A DNA stretch of 64,000 bases from the NCBI GenBank assembly GCA_047495785.1, contig JBLDXI010000012.1, forward strand, positions 62,001-126,000, written 5' to 3'. The stretch is from Lepidodermella squamata (lineage: Eukaryota > Gastrotricha). Position 1 is the first letter of the stretch. Every line of letters starts with the position of its first letter. Below, one piece after another: positions 23,189 to 32,580 of the stretch. The notes beneath the pieces are model-generated. The model was not told the origin of the DNA. It did no database searches and worked only from the letters and a program-made list of their open reading frames with translations. The position numbers and the translations under genes are program-made.

Positions 23189-24870
23189 TCATATCAAATC
23201 AAACAATCAGACATGAGACATAATAACCGGTAACGTGAGACCTGTGATTGAGAAGGGCATCACCTGCGAATTAAGTATTCGGAACGCGTGCCGTTGGTGC
23301 ACACGCGTTGACACCGTGCTGAAATGTACGCTAATAGAATATAATTATAATAATATTTCATTCAATAGTAATTCACTAATAACTCTCACTCGTGTCTCAT
23401 CGTTTACATCCATTATATCTTACTCATAGAACATAGTTGATATTTCTCTATTTACCTCGCCTCGCATTCATAACATGCCTTCATCTCGGTCTCTGAGATC
23501 GTAAATACAGCTCTCATGTAGCTCTCATTTTAATTTTGTAAAATATACTAAAAACATTGCCTGTGAACTAGAAAAATATACTATATCGGTGGTGAGGCGC
23601 CTCGGCCCTTTTTAATTGCTAAACGTAGCGAGACAAATTGCAACAATAAATCAGTGTATCAGTGTATCGGTCACCCGAGTATGCTATTCCGTCATTGCCA
23701 TTTGCTATAATTATCATGTAACAATGTATAATATTGCAGGCCTACGTGAGGGATTGGCGCTCCCGTTGGTCTCCCGCCCGCCAAGGCGAAGATCGGTCCA
23801 GCGGCGGTCCTGGTTGAGGAAGCGAGAGCGGTAGTTCAAGCACGTGGTGTCACTCCAGCAGGGTCTGGCGCAGCCGGCGCGCCAAGCGGTTTGGTGATTC
23901 CGCCTTCGGCCTCGCCGTCCGCTGCCTCACAAGCCAAGCCGAGTTCCAGGTCAAGTTGTACGCTTGTCGGCGCCAGGGAACACCGCACAGCTCAACCAGC
24001 AGCGGAACCGTAACCGTGACCAATTTCGCCGCTAGCGACCCAATCAGGCGTATCAACAACAGCCCTACCAACAATCACACCAGCGACAGCAGCAGCCTCA
24101 GCAGCAATACCATTTTCAACACAACAACCGCCGCAGAATGCACCGCCGCACACGTTTCACAACGCGCCCAATTTGTTTCCAATGAAAGTCGAAATATGAA
24201 TACACGCAAATTTACAACGGGAAGGCACGCAGAAGAACGGATGGATGAGCATGTCGGAGGAGCGGCTAAATTGGATGGCTCACCTATGGGGCGTCATTTT
24301 GCTTTGAAACATCCTGGGACTGTGCAAATCCAACGCAATGGAAACAAAATCAGCTGAGGCCGTGTTCATACAAATCCAGAAATTAACATAATGATGAATC
24401 GCTTAGAAAATGAGAAAAAGCTAGCTATAAGGGGATCAAAGTAAATTCTGATAAGGTAGAGAAATAACCTAACTTGATTGTCTTGATACCTATAGTTGTG
24501 CTTGAATTTTTGGTGAAGACTTCTGGTTGTGTGATGTTCTTTTTGATACTAAATATGTTTTAACCTTTGTTGTTTTGCCCTGATGATGATGCTTTTGCAT
24601 CGAAACGTCGGCGTTTTTATTTAATAAAATTTCACCGTGGTGATCCCAAAAATCGGAAAATTTTGCGGTAAATTCCTGAATAATTTTGCCCACCTTTGGT
24701 GAATATATCAGAAATTACGGAGCGAAGATTGATTTTTAACGTTCGTAAAACACGTATTGTCCAAAGATTTGTTACGGTAATTAAGAAGTGAGGACATTTT
24801 TTTATTTGAAGATCACATAATATGCATAAATGGAGCTGTGAGAAAACCGTGTCGATTTTCAACTTTCAAG
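23189..24870. other. Spacer with GC-rich, possibly degraded coding patch
   Basis: From about 23740 to 24200 the base composition becomes GC-rich with CAG/CAA-type runs. All three plus frames have partly protein-like text (Ala/Pro/Ser-rich, Gln-rich, Thr/Ser-rich), but each is broken by stops. It may be a decayed gene or a multi-exon gene I cannot resolve. No domain recognised. AT-rich sequence and a hammerhead-like motif (24577-24612) follow. Confidence 0.4.
24577..24612 (+). ncRNA. Hammerhead-ribozyme-like motif (imperfect)
   Basis: In order: GCC, CTGATGA, one extra T, stem GATGC/GCATC with a TTTT loop, GAAA, C, GTC, then GGC. GCC and GGC could pair as helix I directly beside the core and the GTC cleavage site. 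Helix III would be only the ACGT palindrome, as in minimal hammerheads that work as dimers in Penelope-like retroelements (established class). The extra T between the core and stem II weakens the call. It could be a decayed retroelement end. Confidence 0.3.
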
Positions 24871-25089
24871 TCATTTTCCGACCAACCATGCAGGATAGCG
24901 TTGACCATATTGCCGCATTCGCGAGTAGTCCCTTTCTGTGTTGACTGGAAAAATGTCCGGGTCGACGGGATTATAATTCGATGACATCGCCTCCTCTTGC
25001 TCTTCCACGGAGAGGCGCGTGGCTACAACACATTCCAAGGCGAAAAGAGCCAGGCTGAGGCAAAGAAATAATCTTGCGTTTGAATGCAT
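24871..25089 (-). CDS. Small secreted precursor ending in PAWLVGK (72 aa)
   Basis: The signal peptide is residues 1-23 (LFLCLSLALFALECVVA). The mature peptide is acidic, with NPVDPDIFPVNTERDYSR, then a short basic stretch and the C-terminal RYPAWLVGK. No cysteine after the leader. Single exon. It opens the right-hand, denser part of the array. PAW group member. Function unknown. Confidence 0.8.
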   Translation of the reverse strand: MHSNARLFLCLSLALFALECVVATRLSVEEQEEAMSSNYNPVDPDIFPVNTERDYSRMRQYGQRYPAWLVGK

Positions 25090-25302
25090 TGCTTTTATTA
25101 TAATAACATAAATTTTCGCTTACGAGCTATAAAAGCAAGTACATCAAGTCGTTTTTACAAACAAGAATCAGTCGTTTGACACAATCCCTCAGGATCTGCG
25201 CGAAGTTTTCGTACCGACTTGAAGGATATTAAACATGCCGAATCGAATTCTTAATATCCGGCGGTGCGTAGTTGTAGTCACAGAGCAAATAATTTATATG
25301 AC

Positions 25303-25503
25303 TTAGCCGCGAAATCCTACGAATCGTTGGTAAGGATTTCGAATAGGAATAATGCCTCTCCCACGAAACTTATTAGCGTCGAACGGCCTGCGTAGCTTCA
25401 TCGCCAATCGCTTTGTCCGGATCAAGAATGGCTGAGACTCGCTCGTAAGTACAATAGCAAACGTCATCAGGAATATTCCAGCAAAAATCAGCATGTGATT
25501 CAT
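25303..25503 (-). CDS. Small secreted basic peptide precursor (66 aa)
   Basis: The signal peptide is residues 1-23 (LIFAGIFLMTFAIVLTSES). The mature part is very basic and Gly/Pro-containing, with RTKRLAMKLRR and a C-terminus NPYQRFVGFRG. A KR site could release the C-terminal segment. No cysteine. No close relative in the window. Confidence 0.72.
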   Translation of the reverse strand: MNHMLIFAGIFLMTFAIVLTSESQPFLIRTKRLAMKLRRPFDANKFRGRGIIPIRNPYQRFVGFRG

Positions 25504-25714
25504 CGTCGATTTTTATTCGGAAAAATTATTCGCAGTGAAAATTTGAAAATGAAAAAAATCCGTATGGGTCAACAATTTATTTCTTTTTCTGCGCCAATTA
25601 ACATTTGGCCCTTCCTAATTAACGCGAATTAACGCATAAAAACATTCGAAATAAAAAACTAAATAATAAAATCAAAGGCGTGGTAATTTTGTTATTAAAA
25701 TTGATAACGCTTTG

Positions 25715-26017
25715 TTAGTGGACTTGTCCCCTATCGCCGTCCAGCCGACTCGGAAGTGCTTCTTTCGGGTATTTCGCGTGCGTGTGGGGCGGCACGTGGA
25801 CGAAAAGATTGTCCGCATTGACATCTAGCAGCCAGGCCGGATATTTTTTCGCGAGTTTTTTGCGATAACTCCTCGCATAGTCTGGATCGGACATGAAGAG
25901 CGCGTGACTGTCATCGCCCTGGTACTTCGACAGCAGTCTAGTCAGCCCAACGACGTCGGCTAATAGTAAATCAGCGAGTAAAATAAGAGTTATCACCACA
26001 ACTGTTACTTTCGACAT
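25715..26017 (-). CDS. Small secreted precursor, DxH-DPxY / PAW group (100 aa)
   Basis: The signal peptide is residues 1-20 (VTVVVITLILLADLLLA). The core DDSHALFMSDPDYARSYRKK is followed by KKYPAWLLDVNADNLF and a His/Pro-containing tail. It has the same order of blocks as 14404, and its NADNLF matches NADDFI at 15969. No cysteine. This member defines the group consensus best. Function unknown. Confidence 0.83.
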   Translation of the reverse strand: MSKVTVVVITLILLADLLLADVVGLTRLLSKYQGDDSHALFMSDPDYARSYRKKLAKKYPAWLLDVNADNLFVHVPPHTHAKYPKEALPSRLDGDRGQVH

Positions 26018-26293
26018 TTTTTATTAAATTGAATGTAAACTCGAGGTTACAAATAAGCTTATACCTAGTGGTGATGAGTAATACTTCGATCCTGGGCTGC
26101 GATATTAAATTCTTTATTGGAAACTCTCGCAGTGGTCATATAATATGGCCAATTGACGATGACAGTGCGACACTAACACAGTCATTTTGTTTTTGGTCAT
26201 CCCGTGGGAATCCCGTGGGCGCTTGTCGAAAATAGCACAAAACATGACAACAGTTATTCACTGTTTTCGTTAGATGATAGGTATGTGAATAAA

Positions 26294-26485
26294 TCATAAT
26301 AACATCCATGCCGGTAGCTTCCTCCGATACCCATTGACTCGCCTGTTTGCGTCAAGGTCGGCCAGCATCAAAGGATTCGGTCGATTGCCCAGAGACCCGG
26401 CGGTTATTTCAACATCAGCGTCAGCCTTCGACGTGAAAAGGCACACCAGGCACCAAAAAATCAAAAAAGTTGATAGAAGCTTCAT
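26294..26485 (-). CDS. Small secreted precursor ending in PAWMLL (63 aa)
   Basis: The signal peptide is residues 1-23 (FLIFWCLVCLFTSKADA). A short mature part has PNPLMLADLDANRR, which is LML-like as at 12861, and the C-terminal RRKLPAWMLL. No cysteine after the leader. A TATATATTT-type box lies near 26523-26530, about 40 bp upstream of the start on this strand. It is the shortest PAW member. Confidence 0.8.
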   Translation of the reverse strand: MKLLSTFLIFWCLVCLFTSKADADVEITAGSLGNRPNPLMLADLDANRRVNGYRRKLPAWMLL

Positions 26486-26756
26486 TTTGTCGAGAAACCG
26501 TATTTTCCGCCCTCGAACTCGAAATATATAGATAAGACGAGTGAACTTTTCGAGATTCGGGATTAAATCGCCTATGCGTGGCTTAATATTTAATCAAGTA
26601 TAGTCAGCTGTCAGCTTTCAGCCGCCGCCAATAGTTAAAACAAACGGCGGAAACGTTATTCTTGTCATTTTTATTGATCCCTACGAGTAAATTAGTCCAT
26701 GATTGATTCCTAATTGGTTATATCACTCTTATCTCGGAATGCTTATATCGGTCGGT

Positions 26757-27101
26757 TCAGTGATGTAGCATTTCAAAGTGTCTAAACATCTCATCCTCCG
26801 CCGGGTCTAGCAGCCATTTGACAAGGGTTGGTTTAACGTAGCGAGGCGCATTTTTTCGCCTGTCAGCCCGAACAGCTAGAGTTGCCCGCTTCGGCCGGCC
26901 GCCGTATTGCTGCAGCAATCGGTCGATAACTTGCTGCATGAATTTAGGGTCCATCATCATTTTGTACTGCATCTCCGAGTTTTCGTTGATCAAACGCACG
27001 ACGGGGGCTCCTCCACTTCGGCGACGTGGTCTACACATCGCTTGGTCCAGCGCCATACAACAAATCAACAGAATGAGACATCGATAACTCATTTTTTTCA
27101 A
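26757..27101 (-). CDS. Small secreted precursor, diverged DP-F member (114 aa)
   Basis: The signal peptide is residues 1-21 (LILLICCMALDQAMC). The mature part starts with RPRRRSGG. It contains MQYKMMMDPKFMQQ (group-like [DN]-P-x-[YF]), a GGRPKR dibasic site, and a C-terminal VKWLLDPAEDEMF that lines up with PAWLLDVNADNLF of 25715. No cysteine beyond the cleavage region. A TATATATATA stretch lies at about 27121-27130. Function unknown. Confidence 0.78.
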   Translation of the reverse strand: MKKMSYRCLILLICCMALDQAMCRPRRRSGGAPVVRLINENSEMQYKMMMDPKFMQQVIDRLLQQYGGRPKRATLAVRADRRKNAPRYVKPTLVKWLLDPAEDEMFRHFEMLHH

Positions 27102-27228
27102 GTCTAAAAAAAGAGGGAAATATATATATAAATTATTTTTATTTTTTGAGGGTTGTTATAATTCAGCTATAAATAACATAGGGTAGGCGAGTATATTAAA
27201 TTTTGAGGATTCCACTCAGCGCTATAAT

Positions 27229-27642
27229 TTAGTTATCGTAATTTTTTTGAATAGGAACAAGCCGGCCACCAAAGCGGAGGAGTTGGCCTCTATTCATCGG
27301 GATGAAACTAGCGACCGGCACGAGATCAACATGCGCTGGCTTCCCGATCGGGCCGCTTCGTAGGGACAGCTTCCTCTGCCGCTGAAGGAGGTCTTGCAAG
27401 TTGTTGTAGTAATCGCCATAGCCGCGTTTGCGACGGTCTTCCGACGAATCAACCCCGTGATCTTCGACAAAATCGTGGATAAAATCTTCGTTGCCGAAGA
27501 ATCGCTTGTTGCCACTTGTCGCTAATGAGTTAAGCATCAGCGACCTGTATAGGTCACTTTCGACATCCCGCCGCGTTCTTGTAGCAGCTGCAACGCTCAT
27601 AACAGCCGCATAAGCGATGAAGAACAGTGCGGAATGGACCAT
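27229..27642 (-). CDS. Secreted precursor with several dibasic sites (137 aa)
   Basis: The signal peptide is residues 1-20 (ALFFIAYAAVMSVAAA). There are dibasic or longer basic sites at RTRR, NKR and RRKR. Between them are SLMLNSLATSG (the LMLNS motif of 12861/12089) and an acidic His-containing block. After RRKR comes GYGDYYNNLQDLL, which resembles the peptide after the KRG site at 40909. The C-terminus is hydrophobic and basic. No cysteine. Prohormone-like processing is plausible. Confidence 0.78.
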   Translation of the reverse strand: MVHSALFFIAYAAVMSVAAATRTRRDVESDLYRSLMLNSLATSGNKRFFGNEDFIHDFVEDHGVDSSEDRRKRGYGDYYNNLQDLLQRQRKLSLRSGPIGKPAHVDLVPVASFIPMNRGQLLRFGGRLVPIQKNYDN

Positions 27643-27976
27643 TTTTCTAAAAATTTGAGTATTATGTGTTTATTTTAAGTGTGAGTATTTTTGGTGTAAT
27701 CAGGAAGTTTTATTCAAGCATGAAACCATCCATGCGGAAACGAAATCAATAATAACGTGTTTATCGCTTGTTTTTCTGCGTAACAGGTAAATTACATCAT
27801 TTTTTTGGAATATATTGCGGGGGATTATATCGGAAACTAAATTGTCTCAATGCGCACCAGAAATGGGTTACTGTTTTTGTTTATTTTCATCGATTTGACA
27901 AAGAAGAAAAATATCATAACGTTTAAGCTGGCATTAATGAGAACATCTCAAGGGATGCATTTTATTCGAGACATTA

Positions 27977-28222
27977 TTATAGCCGCACTGATCGTTTGTT
28001 CATATAATAGGAGTCGAAGTGAATCGATTTGTCGGCCAAAAAACCAGGCGGCACTTTTTTGCCACTTATTTCGAAAATGGCGCCGTTATCGCTGCGTAAT
28101 TTGTGCTTGATCGGGTGAGATCGTAGCAGCGGGAAATGGTAATAACTCGCCTCCATACTGCTCGCCCCAACTATAAAGAGTAAAGCTATTGAAATAAAAG
28201 CCACCAGCAAGCAGTTTTTCAT
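27977..28222 (-). CDS. Small secreted precursor (81 aa)
   Basis: I start at the internal Met (MKNCLLVAFISIALL), because the upstream in-frame stretch is not leader-like. The signal peptide is residues 1-20. The mature part has YYHFPLLRSHPIKHK and a C-terminal HFDSYYMNKRSVRL with a KR site. No cysteine after the leader. No clear paralogue, though the SYYMNKR ending resembles the YNFY neighbours loosely. Confidence 0.72.
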   Translation of the reverse strand: MKNCLLVAFISIALLFIVGASSMEASYYHFPLLRSHPIKHKLRSDNGAIFEISGKKVPPGFLADKSIHFDSYYMNKRSVRL

Positions 28223-28478
28223 TGTGAATGAAACGAAAAAAAATAAAAATATCCGTGTGGAAAAATGGCCCAGTTTATTATTATAGCCTAATACGTCGTG
28301 TTTGACAACATGCTTCATTAGCTTTATACATATCGTGACAATATATGATTTTATTAGGCAAAAATTACGATCGATTCGCAGTGGGCGAGAGAAAAGCTAT
28401 TTTTTCTTCTACCCACTGGTCAGTGAATCACAACAAAATACAGCCGGCGGACATTTTATTAAGTCCTATATCTCACAC

Positions 28479-28772
28479 TTACTGCTTAATGCCTGATAGG
28501 TTGATAACAGGGACCTCGTGAGAGTGCCTGTTCTCATTGTGTCCCGGATCTTCGGCTGAACTGTCGTCATCGGTAGTAGCAACATGGTGGTGAATAGCCT
28601 TAGCAACATGCCGAGAGACATAAGCAGGGTGAACACGGCGTTTGAACATGTTAGGATGGTTGATTTCAAAATGGCCAAAGTCTTCACCCTCGTCCGAGTT
28701 GCTAGCAATAGCAACTACCATCAGGGCAAAAGCGACGGCCGAAAACAGAAAGATAGTTTTATTATTAAACAT
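28479..28772 (-). CDS. Small secreted acidic/His-rich precursor (97 aa)
   Basis: The signal peptide is residues 1-23 (TIFLFSAVAFALMVVAIA). The mature part alternates an acidic segment (SDEGEDFGHF), a KRR site, a His-rich segment (HVAKAIHHHVATT), an acidic DDDSSAEDPG, and a C-terminal VPVINLSGIKQ. No cysteine. The MFxNKT start and the DDDSSA motif recur in the YNFY gene at 29625, so the two are probably related. Confidence 0.77.
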   Translation of the reverse strand: MFNNKTIFLFSAVAFALMVVAIASNSDEGEDFGHFEINHPNMFKRRVHPAYVSRHVAKAIHHHVATTDDDSSAEDPGHNENRHSHEVPVINLSGIKQ

Positions 28773-28932
28773 GTTATTGCAAGATTGAAAATTTGACTGA
28801 ATAAACTTTGGGTTGAAATTCTTCGGAAGATATGCCCTAATAACATCCGACCACGCGAGTTAAGCTCAGACACAGGGGTAATTAGGATATCCTGAGTGCA
28901 GGCATGTAGCCAGCAATAACCTGTTTCCAGGG

Positions 28933-29496
28933 CTAGACATCACGATCAACAGCAACTTCCCGAAGTGACAAATTCTGGATTCTTGCGTTATTTTGCTCAG
29001 TGTCGGAAGTCCGCTGACGTATCGAATTGCTGAGTTGGTCCAACGCGGGGATTATCCATTCCCGGAATGACGTCTTCCCACTTGCCGTCAGCGCGTAAAT
29101 CGAGCAAATGCTTACCTCCAGGCCGCTGATTATCGCAATCGTCAACGGCACCTGCCCGCCGTCTAAATCCTTAGCTGAGAACACCATAAGTAGGACTAAC
29201 GAGTACGTAAATCCGACGAATCCGGTTAGGAAAATCGCGATGCAGTCGATGTAGGTCTTCCTGTCTTGTCCGGTCATGAAATTCGCGAATATTGCGAGGA
29301 GACAAGTCAAAGCCATAGCTATGATCATGAAATAAAAACTGAAAAGCTCGATTTAGTTTGGATATATTTGAAAAAAAGGAATTTCAGACCTTGCAACTTC
29401 CGGGAACATTGTCTGGCGAACACTGAGGCCAAAAATTGCCGTCATAATAGAGCTGACTGGTCCAGCGAGAGCGAGGTAGTTGAAACAGAATCCCAT
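28933..29496 (-). CDS. Four-pass membrane protein, family not recognised (170 aa, 2 exons)
   Basis: Exons: 29390-29496 and 28933-29338; GT-AG intron of 51 nt, phases close to 170 aa. Four hydrophobic spans are visible: about 7-26 (LALAGPVSSIMTAIFGL), 38-55 (MIIAMALTCLLAIFANF), 68-88 (IAIFLTGFVGFTYSLVLLMVF) and 97-118 (LTIAIISGLEVSICSIYAL). A polar C-terminal tail of about 45 residues follows. A tetraspan protein of this size could be MARVEL- or claudin-like, but I see no diagnostic motif. It interrupts the run of small secreted genes. Confidence 0.75.
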
Positions 29497-29624
29497 TTTA
29501 CAAAATACTAATAAAAATAAGCGACAATAATGGTGGTTTTTATTTGATAAATCAAGCAAAGCAATGCATTGGGAAGATCGCGGGATTTGATTTGTTTATT
29601 TATTTAGCACTTGGCCAAGTGTGA

Positions 29625-29834
29625 TTAATTATCCCCGCCAGCAGACGAATCATCTTCGTCTCCATTGTGGACGAGGTGGTGAAGGTAGCGCTTCTCGTCG
29701 ACCTTGCCAATTTTAGCCGACTTGTACATCGACGGCTGGGCGCCGTAGTAGAAGTTGTAAGCTTCGGCTACTTCAAGCGTGACGATGAACAGCATCATTA
29801 CGGCTAGGAAGATGACGGTCTTGTTTGCGAACAT
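29625..29834 (-). CDS. Small secreted precursor, YNFY pair member (69 aa)
   Basis: The signal peptide is residues 1-25 (TVIFLAVMMLFIVTLEVAEA). The mature peptide starts YNFYYGAQPSMYKSAK, passes an EKRYL site and ends in a His/Asp-rich tail (HNGDEDDSSAGGDN). No cysteine. Its paralogue is 30361, which has the same YNFY start and a KRFL site. Neighbours are in the same direction about 0.5 kb apart. Confidence 0.8.
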   Translation of the reverse strand: MFANKTVIFLAVMMLFIVTLEVAEAYNFYYGAQPSMYKSAKIGKVDEKRYLHHLVHNGDEDDSSAGGDN

Positions 29835-30091
29835 TTTTATGTCGAAAAAAGATTTATGGCCTCAAAAATAACTAGAATGCGAGCTGAACTCTCGAGTCAT
29901 TACACTCATCCGATTTTGTTTTGGCTCGTCGCAATCTGGTAATTACTTTCTTATGACTTGTGATTCCCTGAAGAGCGAAAAAAACACTGATGGTTCATCT
30001 TGGCTGAATCCAGTGCAAAAATACCAAAAAATCGGTAATTATGGCAAATAGCAAAGCTTTTTATTTCGGTCTAAGGTAAGAATCGCAAATC

Positions 30092-30275
30092 GGGCAGAAC
30101 GTCATAACAGCAAATACCCAAAACAGAAAGAGCGACAAAACAGCTAATTTGTCCACTTGCGACATAACAGCAGAAACACTATTGCATTTAGTAAGTTTTC
30201 GCTGTTTTGTCGCGAAATAAAAAAGTTGCTGTTTTGTCGCATTTGCTTTTCTGCGCAGTTGCTGTTTTGGCGCTG
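30092..30275. mobile_element. Foldback MITE with GCTGTTTTGTCGC repeats, copy 1
   Basis: Short GCTGTTTTGTCGC-type units occur on the right side and their reverse complements (GCGACAAAACAGC) on the left, around a unique centre (ACATAACAGCAGAAACAC). A second copy at 45500-45682 is in the opposite orientation and shares the order of units and the centre. Non-coding; the frame across it is a repeat artefact. Confidence 0.72.
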
Positions 30276-30360
30276 TACCGGGTTAGAAGGAAGAAGACAC
30301 AAAATTCACAAAAAATGACACCGGTTCAAACAAATTTCTTAAAATTTCCAGAAATGTCTA

Positions 30361-30624
30361 TCAAAATACTTCATTTTCCTGGTCGTCTTCGTGCTGCCCG
30401 TGTAGCATTGTATCATAGCCATTACCTTGATACGCGGCACCATGGTCGGTCGCGTGGGAGGGTAGGAAGCGTTTAGACGGTTGCGCCTTTTGAGCCTTCC
30501 CGCCATTTTTCGAGAATCCTTTCAAGCCACCAGTGTAAAAGTTGTAGCACTCAGCATTCTCGATTGCTACCAGCAAAAACGCGGAAATCGCTAGGAAAAC
30601 GTAAAAGCGGTTGATAGTTGCCAT
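30361..30624 (-). CDS. Small secreted precursor, YNFY pair member (87 aa)
   Basis: The signal peptide is residues 1-25 (FYVFLAISAFLLVAIENAEC). The mature part starts YNFYTGGLKGFSKNGG, passes a SKRFLPSH site and ends in a His/Asp/Glu-rich tail. The only cysteine is at the leader cleavage region. Paralogue of 29625: the start, the KR[FY]L site and the acidic tail keep the same order. Confidence 0.8.
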   Translation of the reverse strand: MATINRFYVFLAISAFLLVAIENAECYNFYTGGLKGFSKNGGKAQKAQPSKRFLPSHATDHGAAYQGNGYDTMLHGQHEDDQENEVF

Positions 30625-30756
30625 TTAAAAAAAAATGTCTGGTATTTTTCAGTATTTATTTATTCGAAAAAAATTGTATTTTGGCGCATGTCTATGGGGT
30701 CTATAATGTTGATTAGCGCAGCTCGTATAATTTGAAAAAATATGACATATCAGTAT

Positions 30757-31086
30757 CTATTTTTTTCTAATTAGATAGCTGTAGCTGGCCCACTGGCGGT
30801 TCGATCGATTCAGCCGAGAGTTCTTCCAACGCGATCCCGTGTCTTTCTGCTGATTATCTTCGTCGAAATTTTTCGTCTGAAATCTTGCGATGATTTGATT
30901 CACCCGCTGCCTTGGCCGTAGTTCTACAGCCAGAAATTCATTGTCCCCCTTGCTAGAACCGCGGGCCAAAGACGCTTTCGGCAGCCGTTTCATCTCGTAA
31001 TTCGAAAAGGTTTCAGCAGCATTGAACTGGGCCATAGCTATTACATAGCTGCAGAAAAATAAAAGGAGAGCGGCTGAAAGTTTCAT
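30757..31086 (-). CDS. Small secreted precursor (109 aa)
   Basis: The signal peptide is residues 1-19 (AALLLFFCSYVIAMAQF). The mature part has a short acidic/aromatic start (NAAETFSNYEMKRL) and then Arg/Lys/Asn-rich sequence ending in WASYSYLIRKK. No cysteine in the mature part. No close relative seen; the size, leader and position are those of the array. Confidence 0.7.
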   Translation of the reverse strand: MKLSAALLLFFCSYVIAMAQFNAAETFSNYEMKRLPKASLARGSSKGDNEFLAVELRPRQRVNQIIARFQTKNFDEDNQQKDTGSRWKNSRLNRSNRQWASYSYLIRKK

Positions 31087-31944
31087 TTTGCCAAAAAAAA
31101 AGTAGATTGATATGTAAAACTCTACTGAATTTACACAAAAAATATGATATCGCTATTTCCTGACACTTCACCCGCAACTCAACAATACATGCATCATAGA
31201 ATACAAAAGGCGATCAATCGTGGGCGCTTTTGGTATTAATAATTCAGGTGTTTTGATATACAGTGATTGCGGAAGCGGCTGCTGCGCGGTGCAATGTTTG
31301 TTCAAGTGCTCAGAAAATTCTTCAATATTTACAATTATTTTTTTTGTATTTTTGTCACACTGAAAACGCATTAGGACAAATGCTACCACGGGAATTCAAG
31401 AAGACAAAATTGATTTTGACCTGACATCATTTAGTGCGGAAATGTTTTGGTCACTTCTTGCATCAAAAATGATTTCCCAAGTGGTGATCAGAAAAAACTC
31501 CACTTGACAGTTAACAACTGAAAAGTTGGGTTTGGCGAAATGTTTGACATCGAAATTTTAGGATCGATGAATGATGAGTCGATCGATATCAAAACGGGGA
31601 GGATAGTCATTAGGGTTGCTGAGAAAATGGGTTTCAAAATGGCTAATTTCGAAAAATGCCTGCTTAAATTTTTTTATTGCATCAATTAAGAATTCGTCGC
31701 GCAATAAAATCTGATGTTATTATCTTGTGCGCGATCGAAGTTTTTTTTAGGTAATCTGATGTGAGGAATTCCACGTCTGAATTCCAAAAATTCGAAATCC
31801 TTAAGGAAAACTGAATTAGATCATCATTCAAAAATCGTCCCTCTTCAAGTGAACACACTTTTTGGCATTGCTAGAAAATTGAGAACATATTTTTCCTTGT
31901 TTTAGCGGGCACTTTATTCATGAAAACAGAATAAGAATTAAGAA
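31087..31944. other. Spacer with dispersed repeat copy 2
   Basis: The segment 31505-31800 is the second copy of the dispersed repeat described at 640-1060. A minus-strand frame at 31168-31389 (73 aa) has no leader and two cysteines; it could be an isolated exon, but I cannot support it. Confidence 0.4.
31505..31800 (+). repeat. Dispersed repeat, first family, copy 2
   Basis: Matches 640-1060 in the same orientation and 53440-53610 inverted. It is the best preserved of the three at the GTTGCTGAGAAAATGGGTTTC and CAATAAAATCTGATGTTAT segments. Confidence 0.5.
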
Positions 31945-32421
31945 TCAATCGATCTTCCAGAATTTTCTATTCGGGCGCTGAATCACCCTGTCCATTAAGT
32001 TGACAAGATTATGCGTGTGTTCCGGCGTCTCCTGGGCAGGTCTGTGCATTAGAAACGCATCGCTCATCATCGCAGGCACGGGCTTGCCAACCGTTGAATA
32101 GCGGATTCGAAACGCTGGCGGTTGGGTCGGGGCAGGTATGGCGACAGTTTGATCTGCTGTCACATCGGCTGGTACCTCCAAATTAAACCCAGCCCTGCCT
32201 GTTGGATTTCGCAGGTCGTAGATCTGCGCGAGTTGCCGCTCCCGCATCGATGAGGCGCCCGGGTCGGTAAATTTCGAATGAAATGCCAGCTTTTTCTTAG
32301 CCTGAGCTTTCTTGCTCTGATCAGATGAGTTCATTAACAAGAGCAGGCTCAACGCTACGACACTGATCATCGCCACAGCGGCGAATAACAGCACGAAGGA
32401 GCATTGATTCTTGGCTGGCAT
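31945..32421 (-). CDS. Signal-anchored or secreted precursor (158 aa)
   Basis: The hydrophobic segment at residues 9-30 (VLLFAAVAMISVVALSLLLL) is longer than a usual signal peptide, so it could be a signal anchor (type II). A Lys-rich stretch, a Pro/Ala/Thr-rich middle and a C-terminal VNLMDRVIQRPNRKFWKID follow. No cysteine after the membrane segment. No relative recognised. Confidence 0.72.
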   Translation of the reverse strand: MPAKNQCSFVLLFAAVAMISVVALSLLLLMNSSDQSKKAQAKKKLAFHSKFTDPGASSMRERQLAQIYDLRNPTGRAGFNLEVPADVTADQTVAIPAPTQPPAFRIRYSTVGKPVPAMMSDAFLMHRPAQETPEHTHNLVNLMDRVIQRPNRKFWKID

Positions 32422-32580
32422 GGTGTGTGAAAAAATTTCAAAATTTCGTATAAAATTAAAAAAAATAAGACGGGCATCAAATTTTTCAGGCGTGAAGTTG
32501 AATCAACTAACCGTCATAATTTTATTATTTTTTATTTTTATCGACAATTTTAGAAACAATTAACAGTGTGGGCGTGATGA

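Noticed and set aside
23740-24357. Gln/Thr/Pro-rich plus-strand frames
   Set aside because: All three frames are broken; low-complexity composition gives spurious open frames.
30207-30476. Plus-strand ORF across foldback copy and opposite the gene at 30361
   Set aside because: Repeat-derived and shadow of the real minus-strand gene.
31168-31389. Minus-strand 73-aa frame with two cysteines
   Set aside because: No leader, no domain, uncertain splice partner; could be an exon but is not supportable.
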